The notes: a model not told the origin generated them from the sequence alone. Numbered from the stretch's first letter, positions 12,481 to 24,204 are shown. The stretch is DNA of 64,000 nt from Haemonchus contortus (GCA_000469685.2 LS997564.1:41124240-41188239); one strand, 5' to 3'. Numbers and translations are program-made.

Positions 12481-15400
12481 TGGAACCTTGGTCTCTGAAA
12501 AATACGATTCCGTCCGAAGATTGGCCGTTCACATTGTTCCATCTGTAACTCGCATGGCACAAGAGTATTGTAATTACCAGTAATTACCAGATTCATAGAA
12601 TTCCTGTCGGAAAAGCTTCGAGTTCCGATTTTGCATATGTTGAACTTCCATTCTTGGCCATCGCCAAAGGTCTTTGTTTTGGAAATTACTATTATATTTA
12701 CATTACCACTCCAAGCGTTCGCTGATGCTCATGTGGAAGGTTAACCTCTTGGATCAAAATTTAGGTTTGATTCACTCAAGCTTTCCTTATTAATAGCAAC
12801 ATATGTTGAACTCTTTAGTTTTCGGAGATTTCTGTTTCCTCTCCAGATTTTTGCGTCAGTCAGGTTTCTAAGGTCCCCAGCTGCTTTAATTTAGCCACGT
12901 CTTCCTGAGCCTAAAGTCTTCGGGACATAGCCGCTATCTCGAATCACTTGATGACCCTTCTCAATCTCTTTGCTCTACTTCCATTGATATACATTGAGCG
13001 CGGCGCGTTCCGCGTCGAATAAATCAACAGAATCCTGAACCGCTACCATCAAGACCGATCTTAATCGCCTATAAATAACGGTAACGATGTTTTGTTGGTT
13101 TTCCGGTAGCGTCCAAAAATAGCTACCAAGTGGAGGCTCCGATTGAATTCTATCCTATTAGGTGTCTCTCTCTCGCTGAACATTCCACTGACGCTGATAG
13201 TTGAACGATGAACGTGATCGGTCTTTGAACCTCGCTCGTAAGAGGCCGACAGGATAGTTTATGGTTTAGGTTCCGAAAACACCATTTCAGAGATCACTCC
13301 CGTTCAAGTACCCATCCATTTCTTCCCCTCTGAGCTTCCTTCAACAGCTCTCGAGTGGCACAAGATATGTTGGCCTGTTGACCCGGGTCAGGGAGAGCCG
13401 GCTGTTCCGAGGCTTTTTCTCGAAGTAGTATTCATGTAGGGTCATGATGTTACAATTATTACAACAGCTGGAGTGTATTGTACGCTCAGCTACCGTTTCC
13501 GGTCGCTGCTGTTTATGACTATGTGGAATGGCTGCATAAACATAAATCACACTGATAATAACAATCAACTACTGCAGTGATATTTTTTGCTTGTAGGGCA
13601 ATGACTCTTTTTGCACCGTCTATGCATCCAAAATCAGTGTCTTGAAAACTACTGGTCGCATGAAACTGAAAGGCTCAGCTCATCGGCTGATTATGAAAGT
13701 GCCCTCGAACACGATTTCCATGTTCAATCCATGTCAATCCTTCAACGATCGCCATTTCTCGCACAGCTTGATGTGTATATAGGTTTGAATTTCGTCAGCG
13801 TACGCCACCGTTAACAGGAACTAGGTGACGGATTTTGTAGCTCTTATCTCCTGAGGCTTCCTATCAGTTCTTATCAATTGTTATCGTTCCCAATCACCCA
13901 CCGTCAGTATCCCCTCCCTGCTATGTACCTGTATCTATCCTGAAATTGAATGCTCTAGGCCTAGGGGAACAGGATTTATGAATTTTCACGCACATATCGC
14001 CACACACATCAATAGACACACTTAGCAAATTACAAATATGAAACTTCCTCGTTAAGATATTACCTTCCTCTCATCATTCTCAAAAAGTGGACCCCGCAAT
14101 ACTTCCAGATCTCATTTATAAGTATTTCCAGTATCAAAAAAATATTGCTAGTTCTTAAGAGAGGAGCGATCAGTTGTTTCCGACTTTTCTTTTCGTTTTT
14201 GTACTGGTACCAATCTGTTGATTTAACTTGGCCTGAAGTTGACCCTGTTTAGCATGTACTCACCTTCATGTTTCTCCCTTGAGAAACAAAAGCATGGCTC
14301 GTCCCTTGGGCTGTTTTGGCTGCTAGACTGTGCTCATCATTGTTTTTTTTTCTTTTGATGCCATTATCCTAAGGAATGATAGAGGGGCTCGAATTTAATA
14401 GCAAGTATGGGGCCAATATAGGTCATAGGGCACGCTATGAATTCGCTTTGTGTTGTACAAATGTATTTCGTTGGTGGGAAGAGGCCTAGTAGTCGTTATC
14501 GTTGCAATATGCTTCGAGGCTACAGTACAGAATAATTGTGACTGCGCGTTTCAGCCTGCTGGGAATCTTACTTCAATTGCCGACATACAGTAGTAGGAGA
14601 TTTGATAAAAACTGCGGAAATAGGTAATTTGAATTTAACAAGTTATGCAGCACGCGAGTTTCCAAAGCGGGTATCGTTAAAGCAACGAAATTGTCGAGAA
14701 ACCTGCAATCAGGATCTAATGCTAGTGTTATAATTTAGCCTCTGATCACCACTCTCAAAAAAACTGGACCAGAAAAAGCTGTCACTACTACTAATTTATC
14801 GAGGCCTACTCGAGCTCTCTCTATGTAGTACTCGTTACGTCAATTCCCTGATATGTAGCTACACCCCTACCGTAATCCCCATAGTTGATGTTGTAAAATA
14901 ATCACAAAGAAAAAACGAAATGTCAACGAGAGCGGCTGTTGCGGCGACGAAAACCCGTTTGGAAACCGCTGATGGGAGCGATTCGTTGAGGCGGTGCAAC
15001 CCACGTGAATTACTTCGAGACATATTCAGCCGCTATAAAAAGAGATGCATTTCCGTTGGCCTCGATGTGGCGCTTTTTGTTCTCCCATCGCTCGGTGTCG
15101 GTCCTAATGAACACTCAGTACTGTTTTCTACCGTAAGCTTCTTTTACCGTGATCAGACGGTAGATTAATTCTTTCACCTTGATGTGTCTGCATAGACCAA
15201 AAAATACTTATGCGTATTCTGCTCTCTGGTCGCTGGTCCTATGATCCGAATCGAGAGCAGCTTATGCGAATTCATTCGGCGTCCAGTTATAAGTATTTTT
15301 TGGTACACTGTAGCCCATTACTCGTTCAACCGCCACTATTGCCCTTCAGCACTGTTCCCCGAAAGCCTGTAGTTCTCCACGTAAATCGTCTCAAAGGTGT

Positions 15401-15640
15401 TATTCATGATTATGAGGGGTTGAAAATTGTCGAGGTAAAGTAGCGCTAGGGTAACCTCCCCAATTGAATGATTTTTAAGCCATTTTAGAATTAATTGGAA
15501 TTTTTATTCATATTGTTCCCTCCAATGAAATATAATAATCAAATGGCAGAGATCCAGGGTGGTCACTGGCTTTCTGCGTATTTTTCACTGTCGATGCTCG
15601 TATACACACTGTTATATGTATGTTTCCGGACCCAAACGGG
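12481..15640. other. Unassigned stretch
   Basis: No gene was assembled. A tandem TAATTACCAG pair lies near 12580. A plus-strand frame at 14920-15168 starts with MSTRAAVAATKTRLE and has a polar N-terminus. It stands alone, without a recognised domain or adjoining exon, so I do not call it. The rest is probably intergenic DNA upstream of gene A. Confidence 0.5.
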
Positions 15641-15800
15641 GAAGTTGCGCTGTCTCGAGCGGTGCCACTGTCACACGCATAGTCCGCGGATCGAATCCCG
15701 GATTGATAGGGAAACCATCGAGTTGCGATTGCGGGCTTGTGTGGGAAGATAGAAGCACTGAATTATACATCACATGTCATTGTATCCATTATCATCAGCG
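15640..15800 (+). mobile_element. tRNA-type SINE, copy 3 (truncated)
   Basis: Contains a B-box-like GGATCGAATCCC near 15690, then GGCTTGTGTGGGAAGATAGAAGCACTGA in the same position as in copies 2 and 4, and a GTCATTGTATCC tail piece. The A-box half is weak (GAGCGGTGCCAC) and the 3' third of the consensus is absent. It is a decayed copy upstream of gene A. Confidence 0.6.
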
Positions 15801-15833
15801 TACGTACTAGAATCCTTCGTCTTTGGAAAGCGA

Positions 15834-17521
15834 ATCAATCGATAATTGATTGGTCCTTCAGCCCTTCTAGAGCATGATCAACAAATGGCTAGATTACAAA
15901 ATCTCTGATCCCAGAATCGTTTAGCGGTATTTTTGGGTGACGCATACATTCACCCACGTAGGATGAGCAATAATAAAAACGGGTTTAACTCTCCGTAATC
16001 ACTATAAACAATGTGGGATTAGGCCTCAGAATTGTGCCCCACTACAACTATATAGTATCTCGAAGGCCACTTCCCTGATCGTTTCTGGAGAAACTATTGT
16101 GGTCTTCGATATATTTCAGGCCTTGATTAGCAGTAGCCTTTCGAAGATTACGGTAGGAGTACAGTATCTTGTCCAGCCACCTGACAGTAGACTAATCGTA
16201 TTATTGAGAGGTCAGAATAACTAGCTGAATCAGAATTCACCGTCTCGATTCGAGTTTCTCTACTCATAAGCATTCTCGTCATTCGATTTATCGATCTGTA
16301 TCGATTTTCAAACCTACCTATTACAGTTGTACACCATGGGAATGGACACAATTCAACCGATTGAATTGACTCGCGCAACAGGTACGGTATTTTTGGGTCC
16401 TAGTCGATATAACATAAAGTTCCCAGGAATCGATCTTGATAATTCCTCCAGGCGCCCTCACAAAGCGGCCTTACGTACCGCAAGAACCACTTACATGCGG
16501 CCAAAAAGTTAAACGATGGTTCAAAAAGTACTTCCTGGAAGGTAAGTCACCAGTAATCGATTATCGATTTTAAGAGAGGCGATTACCGTAACCCTTCTTT
16601 AGGACAGCACTTGGAAGAGGAAGCTGAGGCTGAACTGCAAAAATTACCAGAAAACCCCACATGGGAAGATCTGATCTTTATCAAATACAGGAAATTCGTG
16701 GCCATGCTTATCCCGTTCACCCTCATGCAGGTACCACTTTTCCCCGACCGTAACTTTGACCTACAGAAGTTCAGTGAATATTTTGAAGACCGTTTGGTGG
16801 ATGGTTGCTATTCGACACAACTTTTTCCAATGGTATCCGGACTATTGGCATATGCCCGTCACGATGATCCTTGGCTCGTTTGTTGGAGGTTTGTGGGAAG
16901 ACCGGCTATCAAAGGCGGAGGAGTGAGTCTCAGTTTTCCAGGAATGACATCAGAAGGAAGTGGAGCTGTAGCGTTCCCGGTCATGACGTTAGCCCTTCAC
17001 ATTGCCCCATCGATAGCCAGAGACTTTTCACTTATGATCCAATCGTGCGGTAAGTAAACGCCGAAAAGATCCTGAACCGATTGGTTGAAAGAATATCTTG
17101 AAATTCAATCAATAATTGATTGGTTTCAGGTATGACATCGGCACTGATGTGTGTGATGTTTATGAAGGTAAAGATCGAAACCCGTGCTGTGATACTTGGT
17201 ACACTTGGAGCTATTCCCGGCTTCATAATCGGAGTGCATTTTGTAAGTTGGCGAAGGAATCGATTATTGATTGATCCATTCCAATGGGTCCATTGTTACA
17301 GATTGATCCATTGTTCACTGGACCCCAAAAGAAAATGATGTTCGTCGCCATTTGGACGTCGTTCGCCATCGCTCTGGGAATTCTGAACTCCCAAAAAAGG
17401 ACAACCTTCAAGGAGATTCCTGATTTCTGTGCGTGGAAGGCTGTAGTGTTGTTCGTCACAGGATTTGTTGGAGGTGTGTGGAGTTGTGGGACAGTTTGCA
17501 AATCAATCGATAATCGATTAA
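15834..17521. repeat. ATCGAT-type palindromic motifs around and inside gene A
   Basis: Variants of AATCAATCGATWATYGATT occur near 15834-15852 (upstream), 16554-16570 (intron 2), 17105-17124 (intron 5), 17259-17277 (intron 6) and 17503-17521 (intron 7). Each is a near-palindrome built from ATTGATT, ATCGAT and AATCAAT words. None disrupts an exon of gene A. Similar motifs sit in introns of gene B and of the LAPTM-like gene. Function unknown. Confidence 0.6.
16313..16326 (+). promoter_or_regulatory. Possible trans-splice acceptor of gene A
   Basis: CCTACCTATTACAG ends ten bases before TACACC-ATG, the start codon at 16336. In nematodes an acceptor this close to the start with no coding upstream usually receives a spliced leader. 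It could instead be the end of a 5' UTR intron. Confidence 0.4.
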
Positions 17522-18777
17522 TATCAGACTGAATCTAGACATATGATTTTTGCAGGTGTTTTCGATGCATTTGCCGGTTCGGGTGTCGATATTTGCATTT
17601 TCTCGATCATCACCTTACTCTTCCGTGTAACTGAAAAGACTGCAACACCCACAACTGTTGTACTCAAAGGTTCGTTTGCCCAAGCACACTTTCGGGAAGC
17701 TCCTTTTCGTATGAAAATTCTCGTTAGTCCCTATTTTTTAACCCTAATTGCTACTGTTTATCATGACTACAAGGGTGTAGATCCATGCCAGAACACCTGG
17801 AACCGGTCGCATTCCAATACAGCGCCATCGATAAACAAAGGAAAAATAACATCAGAATAACAATAATGAATGATTGGAGTGGGTAATCTGTCCGGTCACT
17901 GTTGAACGATCATCAAATGCATAACAACATTCAACCATGTAGATTTCAACAACACCAACTTCCCCGAGGCGATGCCTCAATGATTTGAGCTGAGAACATC
18001 AGCACGGGCCGCGTGCGGTTGCGATGCGGTCCTCATGGTCTTAGACTCTGGGTTTATCGAGCGTATGCATAGCAGCACAGCTTCTGGATTGAGCGTTGGA
18101 AAGATCTGTGGCATGAGCGAGGGTGACACTGCAAAAGGTATCATCTCAGGAAATTACGGTGGCGCGGCTGTGGCTGCGACCGGAACATCTTAGCCGTCGT
18201 AAAATGAGGAACATTCTCCAACTGCGCATAGCTTATCGTTAGCATTTCAGGTGTAAACGCTGTCATTGGCTTTTTCTATCGTGCTGCCATGATGGGTGAT
18301 ATCTCCCAAATGGCTTGGACATATTTTGCATTGTCTATACCAGTTTCGTCAGTGACGGGACCAGTTGGCAGCTTTCTTGGATCACATCTTCATCGTCAGG
18401 TTAGCTCTTTACATCCAAGCCCGTACCCAACAAAAATTGACGGTTATGAGAGCTCCTGCAAAGCTAGAGATGTCTGAAATATACGGGATATTTTTAAAAA
18501 ACATGTTTATCTTCAGGTAGTCGCTGCATTAGTGTACATCTTGGAGGTGATCGCTCTTATCGGCTTCCTATGCACCAAACCTACATGGCAGTTGATTGCT
18601 GTAGGAGGTAAGTTCTGAAACTGCGGTAATGGTTGACCAATCAATACGTATCTTTTTCCAGGATGCATTATATTTGGCGGATTCGTGTTCTTCTCGTTCA
18701 TCTCGAAAGCCGGCCAAAACATCATGAAGACCGTCGAGGAGAAACAGTTGCAAGAACGACGACAACCGAATGTCTGA
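16336..18777 (+). CDS. TauE/SafE-like membrane anion exporter, gene A
   Basis: Eleven exons close in frame to 408 residues: 16336-16381, 16452-16541, 16603-16730, 16789-16888, 16942-17049, 17130-17242, 17302-17473, 17556-17669, 18251-18399, 18517-18607, 18662-18777. All introns are GT-AG. The protein is a multipass membrane protein with two related halves, each starting a membrane segment with a glycine-rich GSFVGGMTSEGSG (about 117-129) or GFVGGVFDAFAGSG (about 248-261). This is the internal duplication expected of TauE/SafE (sulfite/sulfonate exporter, PF01925-type) transporters. A soluble N-terminus (about 1-70) carries VKRWFKKYFLEG and an acidic helix; the C-terminus is charged (EEKQLQERRQ). 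A probable role is export of small anionic sulfur compounds, but the substrate is not shown. It has a close paralog at 29958. The family call rests on motif pattern and topology, not a profile search. Confidence 0.8.
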
Positions 18778-19555
18778 TTGGTTGATGGCAGGCAAGCTGC
18801 GGAGAGCTCTGATTGGTCTTTTCGCGATGTCGTGACTTCGGCTGCATCGTTGTTTTCCTTATTTCGTTTCTTACCTCAATTATGACCAGTAATGGGTTTT
18901 TGAGTTGTATATTATTTCACTTGACTTTGTTATGATCTCTCAAATGAATATTACCAACTAGCTTTGCTTATCGATTTCTTTCCGAGAAAATTGATTGGAA
19001 TTCAATCAATATTTTCGCTAAAATGACTTGTTACTCGAGTAGTGTACGAACAAGCATTTTTGGGGAGCCTATTTTGCTTCGGCTCTTCTGGCGTAATCTG
19101 CGATCAAGCCGGTAGCGCCCCTTCAATGAGGTGGCTCCAGCTAATCGATTGGTGTGTGGTTCACGCCATGCTCTTTAGCGCTTAGCAACACTGTACAGAT
19201 TGATTGCAACCTTTTTTTGGGTTCGCAACTTTTTTTTGACCAGCCTTTCCCTTGTGCTTTACCATAGCAATTCGTGAGTGGAGGTGCTCTCTAATGGTAT
19301 GAGTGCTTAGCGACTCGGCAGTTAAGAGAGGGATGAAGGGAATACTTGAAAAGCACAGAAATTACTGGGGATAGAGCTGTTATTTTGCTTGTAGTTTAAG
19401 GAGTTCCACGAGGTTTATCGAAGAAAGTAGACTTCGGACACGTTTTTCGTTGGTTGCTGTTGGACTGTGCCAGTCGCTATCAGAAACAGACTTGATGTCG
19501 AATCAGTCGATCTGTGGCTGGCTTCGGTACTTGTTCCTGAATCTTTCTTCGACGT
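18778..19555. other. 3' flank of gene A and spacer
   Basis: Contains the probable 3' UTR of gene A and spacer up to the TTAA element. No second gene is visible. A short ATTGATTGGAATTCAATCAAT palindrome lies near 18990-19010. Confidence 0.5.
18931..18948 (+). promoter_or_regulatory. 3' flank word shared by genes A and B
   Basis: TATGATCTCTCAAATGAA occurs here, 154 bases after the gene A stop, and identically at 32780-32797, 124 bases after the gene B stop, followed in both by GCTTTGCT. The surrounding flanks have diverged. It may be a retained 3' UTR element or simply a slower-diverging remnant of the duplication. Confidence 0.4.
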
Positions 19556-19559
19556 TTAA

Positions 19560-20258
19560 AGGCAGTGTTTAGAAAAAAGTTAGGGTACCCTTTTTTGACG
19601 GGAATTGATAGGACTACTCTAGAATAAAGCGATAACAACGAAACAAGCGCAAAAAACGATGAACAAAAATAATTACAAAGGGTCAAAAAAGAGCTGGAAA
19701 GGGGGTTTGGACGTATTTCACATTGAAAAAACGACGGTTAGGGAGTGTTCGCGCGAAAATGCACGAACGCGACGCAATGTCCGCAATACAGACAACACAT
19801 CGAAATTAGCGGAGTTTCTGAAATAAAAAAAACATTTGCATGCAATAATCTACACAAAATATGTTAAAATCTTCAACAAACTTACGAGAAAAGTTAAAGA
19901 ATGATACCGTAAAAAATTAATAACAAAAAAAAAAACAAACGATACGCGAATAATAGAAATAACAGCCGAATACTAGCCCCTGTGCGAGGCGGTCGACCAG
20001 CTGATCATTCCTGGCAATTTGCCAATCTGCGTATCGATTTTTCGCCAACTTCGCTCCAATGCGAAAGTGGTGAAGGAAAATTCGAACCCGTAGCCAGCCT
20101 AGCGAGGGGCGGAGGCATCCCGTCCCCCAAAGTTCCTGGCCTTATCGTGCCCTATCCAGCTGTTTTCCGACCTAATTCCTGCACAAATGGTATCAGAGGG
20201 GGCTTCGAATTCAAACCATGTGCAAATCTCCGAAACAATTTTTTCGTGAACACTGCCT
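19560..20258. mobile_element. TTAA-flanked non-autonomous element, long copy
   Basis: A 699-bp element with TTAA at both borders (19556-19559 and 20259-20262). Terminal inverted repeats read AGGCAGTGTTTAGAAAAAAG on the left and, in reverse, AGGCAGTGTTCACGAAAAAA on the right. The right inner end is related to that of the 370-bp copy at 3783-4152, so they form one family. It contains an AT-rich middle and a GC-richer right half, but no transposase. A piggyBac-type origin is inferred from the TTAA target. Confidence 0.65.
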
Positions 20259-20504
20259 TTAAGTCATGACTAGTAAAGTGAAATGAAAAAACGCTACTTG
20301 ATGCAGTTTAGTTAAAAGAATTGCGTTCAACGGCCATCCAAAGAACACCTGTTTGTCATTCAGAAGCTTTTTTGCTGCTACCAACATTGTAGACCAGAAG
20401 GCTCTGCGAAGTGAAGGGATCAGCGCATTCAGTTACTTCTTTGGGGTTGACGGTACTTCTTTTCGAATTCTCACCGTAGTTGGCACTGTTTTCATGGCAA
20501 CTAC

Positions 20505-20580
20505 CGTGTCCTTCCACTGGGAATTCAAATTTTTCCCTTCATATCGCGCGACTTCGGGTGCGATGAGCGCGACGCAATTT
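20505..20580 (+). repeat. Diverged repeat shared with 37845-37925
   Basis: The block around CTGGGAATTCAAATTTTTCC, CTTCATATCGCGCGA and CGGGTGCGATGAGCG lines up with a block at 37845-37925 (TTGGAGATTCAAACCTTCTC, CTTCATATTCCGCGA, CGGGTGTGGCAAGGG). By eye roughly two thirds to three quarters of bases match. It is probably a fragment of an uncharacterised dispersed repeat. Confidence 0.45.
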
Positions 20581-20708
20581 TCGGATAAAAGTATCCACAT
20601 CCATTCTTTGTCCATTACTAAATGTAAATCAGGTCTTGCTTGAAGTCATTTTAGATTCATAGTTTATGGGCTCATAATGAAATACAGTTCATTACACGAT
20701 TTTACTGT

Positions 20709-20913
20709 TCATGCACTCGGAAATGCAGCTTCTGAGGCCGTGAACAATGCGGAAGTGAACCTTGACAGATCAAGTGACTCCGAATGGTCGTAGGGATAGG
20801 CTATCATTGTTACACGATCGACGATGATGACGCTTCCATCTTTGGCCAAGCAGGAAAGCAGCGACTCGAGAGATAGATGGTTCAGGGTCACGACGTAACA
20901 GTTCAACGACAAT
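20709..20913 (-). CDS. Possible terminal exon of an unknown minus-strand gene
   Basis: A CCCGTTTTAG acceptor (minus strand) opens a 205-nt frame that runs to a TGA. It encodes about 68 residues with a non-random look (SLESLLSCLAKDG, VIIVDRVTMIAYPYDHSESLD). It would require an upstream exon ending in phase 2. A donor GTAAGC near 21207 and an acceptor-preceded frame at 22103-22285 on the same strand are candidates, but phases were not proven. Product not recognised. It might be a terminal exon of a gene lying 3' of the LAPTM-like gene. Confidence 0.3.
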
Positions 20914-21545
20914 CTAAAACGGGAAACGAATGTTAAGAAAACGGCTGAAGCATGAATCCCTGCAGTCGTGCAGGTACCATTGCTACTTTGTATGGGAGGG
21001 AAGAGTTATGGGAACAATCAATAGCTCAGGGAAGTTCTACATCAACATAATGCCTTTGAGTAAAAGGTTGAGGTGATCTGGACAACAGCAAAGCCTCAAA
21101 TCTTAAATGCTGATTAAGCCCGTAAAGATCCTACTGACCATATGGGCCCGGAAACCCAGAATTTTCTCGATACCCAGAGCTCGAGCGGCTCGAACTGGCT
21201 GCAGTTTATCCGACGACCGGAACACGCGCTGTAGTGCAGAATGCCTGCTCTGCTTACCAATTCCAATCTAACTTTCGACTTTTTTGTAGTTCGGTAGGTC
21301 AGCAAGAGGACACTGGCCTGGGGACCGTCCCGAACTCTTATAGTTGGGAGCTTTTAGTCATTTTATAATAAGTTACATGATGTACGCGTTGACCCACCAA
21401 AAGACCCCTGAGTTGCTCTTCAATGATCTGCAATTGATTGCCGATAAACGAAAGCCACCATTTCGAGTCACTTCGCAGCCTGGAGTTCACCTCTGTTTTG
21501 ACTTCAATCGAAGTTCAATTTTTCTATTCCATCAGTTTTCTACAG
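20914..21545. other. Unassigned spacer
   Basis: No supported exon. One minus-strand frame near 21114-21305 could hold an exon ending at a GTAAGC donor, but the evidence is too weak to call. Confidence 0.4.
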
Positions 21546-21554
21546 AATGTCACC

Positions 21555-22228
21555 ATGTTTGTTTCTACTGTACTACTACTGTGTTTCTTTGTCTTCGTCC
21601 CCGCTGGAGCTGGTACCGATTGCCTCACTTCATTTCTTTGTATTTTCTGTTAGAATTTCCTTTCTACGATAACCAAACGATCAAACTTATTTCTTCCTAC
21701 TGATAATTTCTTATTGTCCAGGGGAAGGTCTCTGTTATTTTCGTAACCGCAAGATTCTATTCGACAAAAGTTCAGATTGTTTTAGATCTGAATGCGTGAA
21801 TAGCTTCCAAGAGCTTACGGATAAGGACCTTCCTCTCCCATCCCCCCCCCCCCCCCCAACCTCCGAACCCCTCCAAATTTGCATCAAATGTTGGTTGCAT
21901 GGCGCACTATTGCATCATTTGTTTCGTGCTGGCTTTCTTTGTGATAAAGGATCTACTTTTCTATTATTACTGATAAACGTAATGTATCATCTCATACGAG
22001 AGTCTGTACTTCATTTTTGCTACCCATACATAATCCATTAAGGTGTTTATTTATCATTTTACTTTTACAACTTTGTAATTATGAATTTTATATGAAGTTA
22101 TATCACTTTGATAATAATTCAATTTCAGGTTTATAGCATCCACTCAAACCCATCCAGTCGAATGGAGATATTTCCAAGCCCTTTGGGACACAGGCAAAGC
22201 GCCCCTGCCGTTCCGGCAAGAAGTATAA
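21555..22228 (+). CDS. Candidate small secreted cysteine-containing protein (tentative)
   Basis: After a TTTTCTACAG acceptor ending at 21545, an ATG at 21555 begins a good signal peptide (MFVSTVLLLCFFVFVPAGAG) ending at a GTACCG donor (21612/21613). The next acceptor, TTATTGTCCAG, opens an in-phase frame from 21722 with EGLCYFRNRKILFDKSSDCF and RSECVNSF; it continues through a proline run encoded by the poly-C tract at 21842-21857 and stays open to 22041. A TTTCAG at 22128 could lead to a last exon, 22129-22228 (HPVEWRYFQALWDTG, LPFRQEV, stop). The donor of exon 2 is uncertain. A minus-strand frame with its own acceptor overlaps exon 3, so the strand is not settled. Product not recognised. 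Confidence 0.35.
21842..21857. repeat. 16-bp poly-C tract
   Basis: Sixteen consecutive C. Long G/C homopolymers are a known nematode genome feature and can form G-quadruplexes on the opposite strand. Assembly length may be unreliable here. Confidence 0.9.
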
Positions 22229-22989
22229 CTCATGGCTCACACCAAAAAGGTTGGTGTATACTTTAAGTTCATCTTTTAGCTGCAAAACAATATTCAGTTG
22301 ATATTTATCTCAAGAATAAGCACGGTATAATAGAATGGGATCTTTATCGATTTATTTGAATGATTAACAATCACCGTGTTAGAAATAGCGGTTTCTCACT
22401 AGACAATGATGAGATCAACGACCCGAGAGAGAACGTTCAGGGTCGTATGATGTCAGAGATCAACGTTGACCAAAAAATGCGGAACAATATCGCTCAACTC
22501 AGGGAACTGTGTGGATAATGACGTACTTTGATAGGGAACAATCGATATCAAAGGAGGAAAAATTATGAAAAAGAAGTGGTAGCAATTAGCGATTTTCCAA
22601 CGTGAATCACCTAAACAACCATCTACACGAGACTTTGCTTTAAAGAGTGAAAACCGTTCATTTTCCGTCCATAGAGCAACGCCTAGTCAGCGAGATCGCT
22701 GCAGGACCATCAACAAGAGATCTACAGTGGACCTGGCTCGATACCACCAGTAGAGCGCTAGATGTCTTCGTCATTTCACCGGAGCTAAGTATCAATCAAC
22801 GGCATCCGAGGCACCATAGTGTTGGCCCGAGTTGTTGGCCACCGGTATCGCCAATATCGCCGAAACGCTCCATCATCGGACCCCAGACTGTATAAACTAA
22901 GCAGTTGTCTCACCTGCTGTGACCCGGTTCTAACGAGATTACAACAGCGGCAACCCCAAACAGCGCTCTACACTCCAACAAATTGACAG
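22229..22989. other. Spacer downstream of the LAPTM-like gene
   Basis: No supported exon except an ambiguous minus-strand frame (22103-22285) that starts after GTTTTGCAG and reads LKDELKVYTNLFGVSHELYF at its start. A plus-strand frame at 22647-22895 has no recognisable features. Confidence 0.4.
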
Positions 22990-23991
22990 TCACCGATTTT
23001 GAGGTTGGGTTGTGCTCAGGGCCTTTACAGCCAGCTCATAGCACGGAGGAGGAGTTTCTGGACGAGATTCCTCGTTCACCTCTTTGGACATCACGGTTTT
23101 CGTCACAGGACACGATCCTGAAAATGGAGCAATTAGCAGCCATAGGCCCAAGAAATCGGACCTCATCTCTATCGAGTGGATAAAATATTGATTGCCTAGA
23201 TAATCAATATGGCTCTTACTTGATTGTTGGCAAACTTCCACAACCCACAGCTGATCGTAGCTGGGTGGTGGGAACCGTTCGGCCCCTTGATCCGATTGTT
23301 GATGTTTGGCAGATAGCAGTTGGAACAGCACATAGTTCTGGAAATCTATCGATAGTGAAAATTCAAGGAGGACAGAAAGCCAAAACCATTGGATTTTGCC
23401 TCGAAAAGGCGAAATAAAGGCAAAAATAAGCGTCGGACTCGATGAGCGACATTCTCTCTACGTTACTCGCAAAGTCTAAACGTTCACCTCGGCGAACTGT
23501 AAAAAGACGGCGATAATAACGAGCACCAAGCGAAATTCGGCGTTCTCAGCACCGATGTCCGTTTCATGAAGGCTGTAGAATAGAGCGCATAGTGTCATAA
23601 CGATCTGAAGTGATCGATTAATCGATTAGTGACAAAAATCAATATTTTCTATCAGGTCATCATTACCTTATGGACTCCATCAGGTAACATAAGTATTGGA
23701 TGATTTAGATAGAGTCCAGTAATTGCGATTCCAAACATGCACGATGCTGAACAGTATATCAAATCCAGTACGAGTCCAAAGCAACCGAACAACCATGTAG
23801 CGATTATCAGACCGCTTGTGTAGTTTATCACAGACAGTAAACAGTATGTGTGACGACACTAAATGGTTATCGGTCGATTATTGATTTATCGATCGAACAG
23901 GGCTGAAAATTCTGGTGTTGCCGACCTGTATCTCTTCTAACCATGCGTTACATCGATTGATTGCCTTTATCATGATGGAATGTGGATTCAT
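22990..23991 (-). CDS. LAPTM-like four-pass membrane protein with PPxY motifs
   Basis: Five exons on the minus strand close in frame to 206 residues: 23991-23926, 23858-23667, 23604-23488, 23337-23220, 23117-22990, all with GT-AG introns. Hydrophobic segments lie at about 36-58, 59-74, 87-98 and 111-132. The tail is cytosolic-looking and polar, with two PY motifs: PPSY (149-152) and PPCY (188-191). Four membrane spans plus C-terminal PPxY motifs fit lysosomal LAPTM4-type proteins, which recruit NEDD4-family ubiquitin ligases. The family is inferred from topology and motifs; sequence similarity could not be scored. Exons 1 to 3 begin or end in phase 0, so alternative splicing could skip them cleanly. 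Short introns 1, 2 and 4 carry ATCGAT-like or ATTGATT palindromes. Confidence 0.75.
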
Positions 23992-24070
23992 TTTGTAACT
24001 GAAGAGTTGAAAGTTTGAGAAAAAAGTTGAAGAGTGGGAAAGAAACTGACTGATCGATCGATAATCGATT
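23605..24070. repeat. ATCGAT-type motifs in LAPTM-like gene introns and 5' flank
   Basis: Near-palindromes such as GATCGATTAATCGATTAG (about 23611-23628, intron 2), TCGATTATTGATTTATCGAT (about 23874-23893, intron 1) and GATCGATCGATAATCGATT (about 24052-24070, upstream of the start) belong to the same motif class as those in genes A and B. Confidence 0.6.
23999..24012 (-). promoter_or_regulatory. Possible trans-splice acceptor of the LAPTM-like gene
   Basis: On the minus strand TTTCAACTCTTCAG ends seven bases before the ATG at 23991. This is typical of a nematode spliced-leader acceptor and supports the chosen start. A 5' UTR intron is the alternative. Confidence 0.4.
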
Positions 24071-24204
24071 CGGTTGAGGAAATGAATGAACCACACTTGA
24101 AGAAATGGATGAAAAACAACAAAAAATGAAGAAACACGGTGTAAAACCGAGTCGTCATGCAAGTACAGCTTAATTGGAGCTTTTTAGCTGAAGTTACGGG
24201 GAAG

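Noticed and set aside
16611..17057. Single 148-codon plus-strand gene
   Set aside because: It reads through two introns of gene A; splicing at the conserved sites restores the transporter sequence shared with gene B.
20075..20100. B-box-like ATTCGAACCCG inside the long TTAA element
   Set aside because: No paired A box or tRNA folding and none of the SINE body words; taken as chance.
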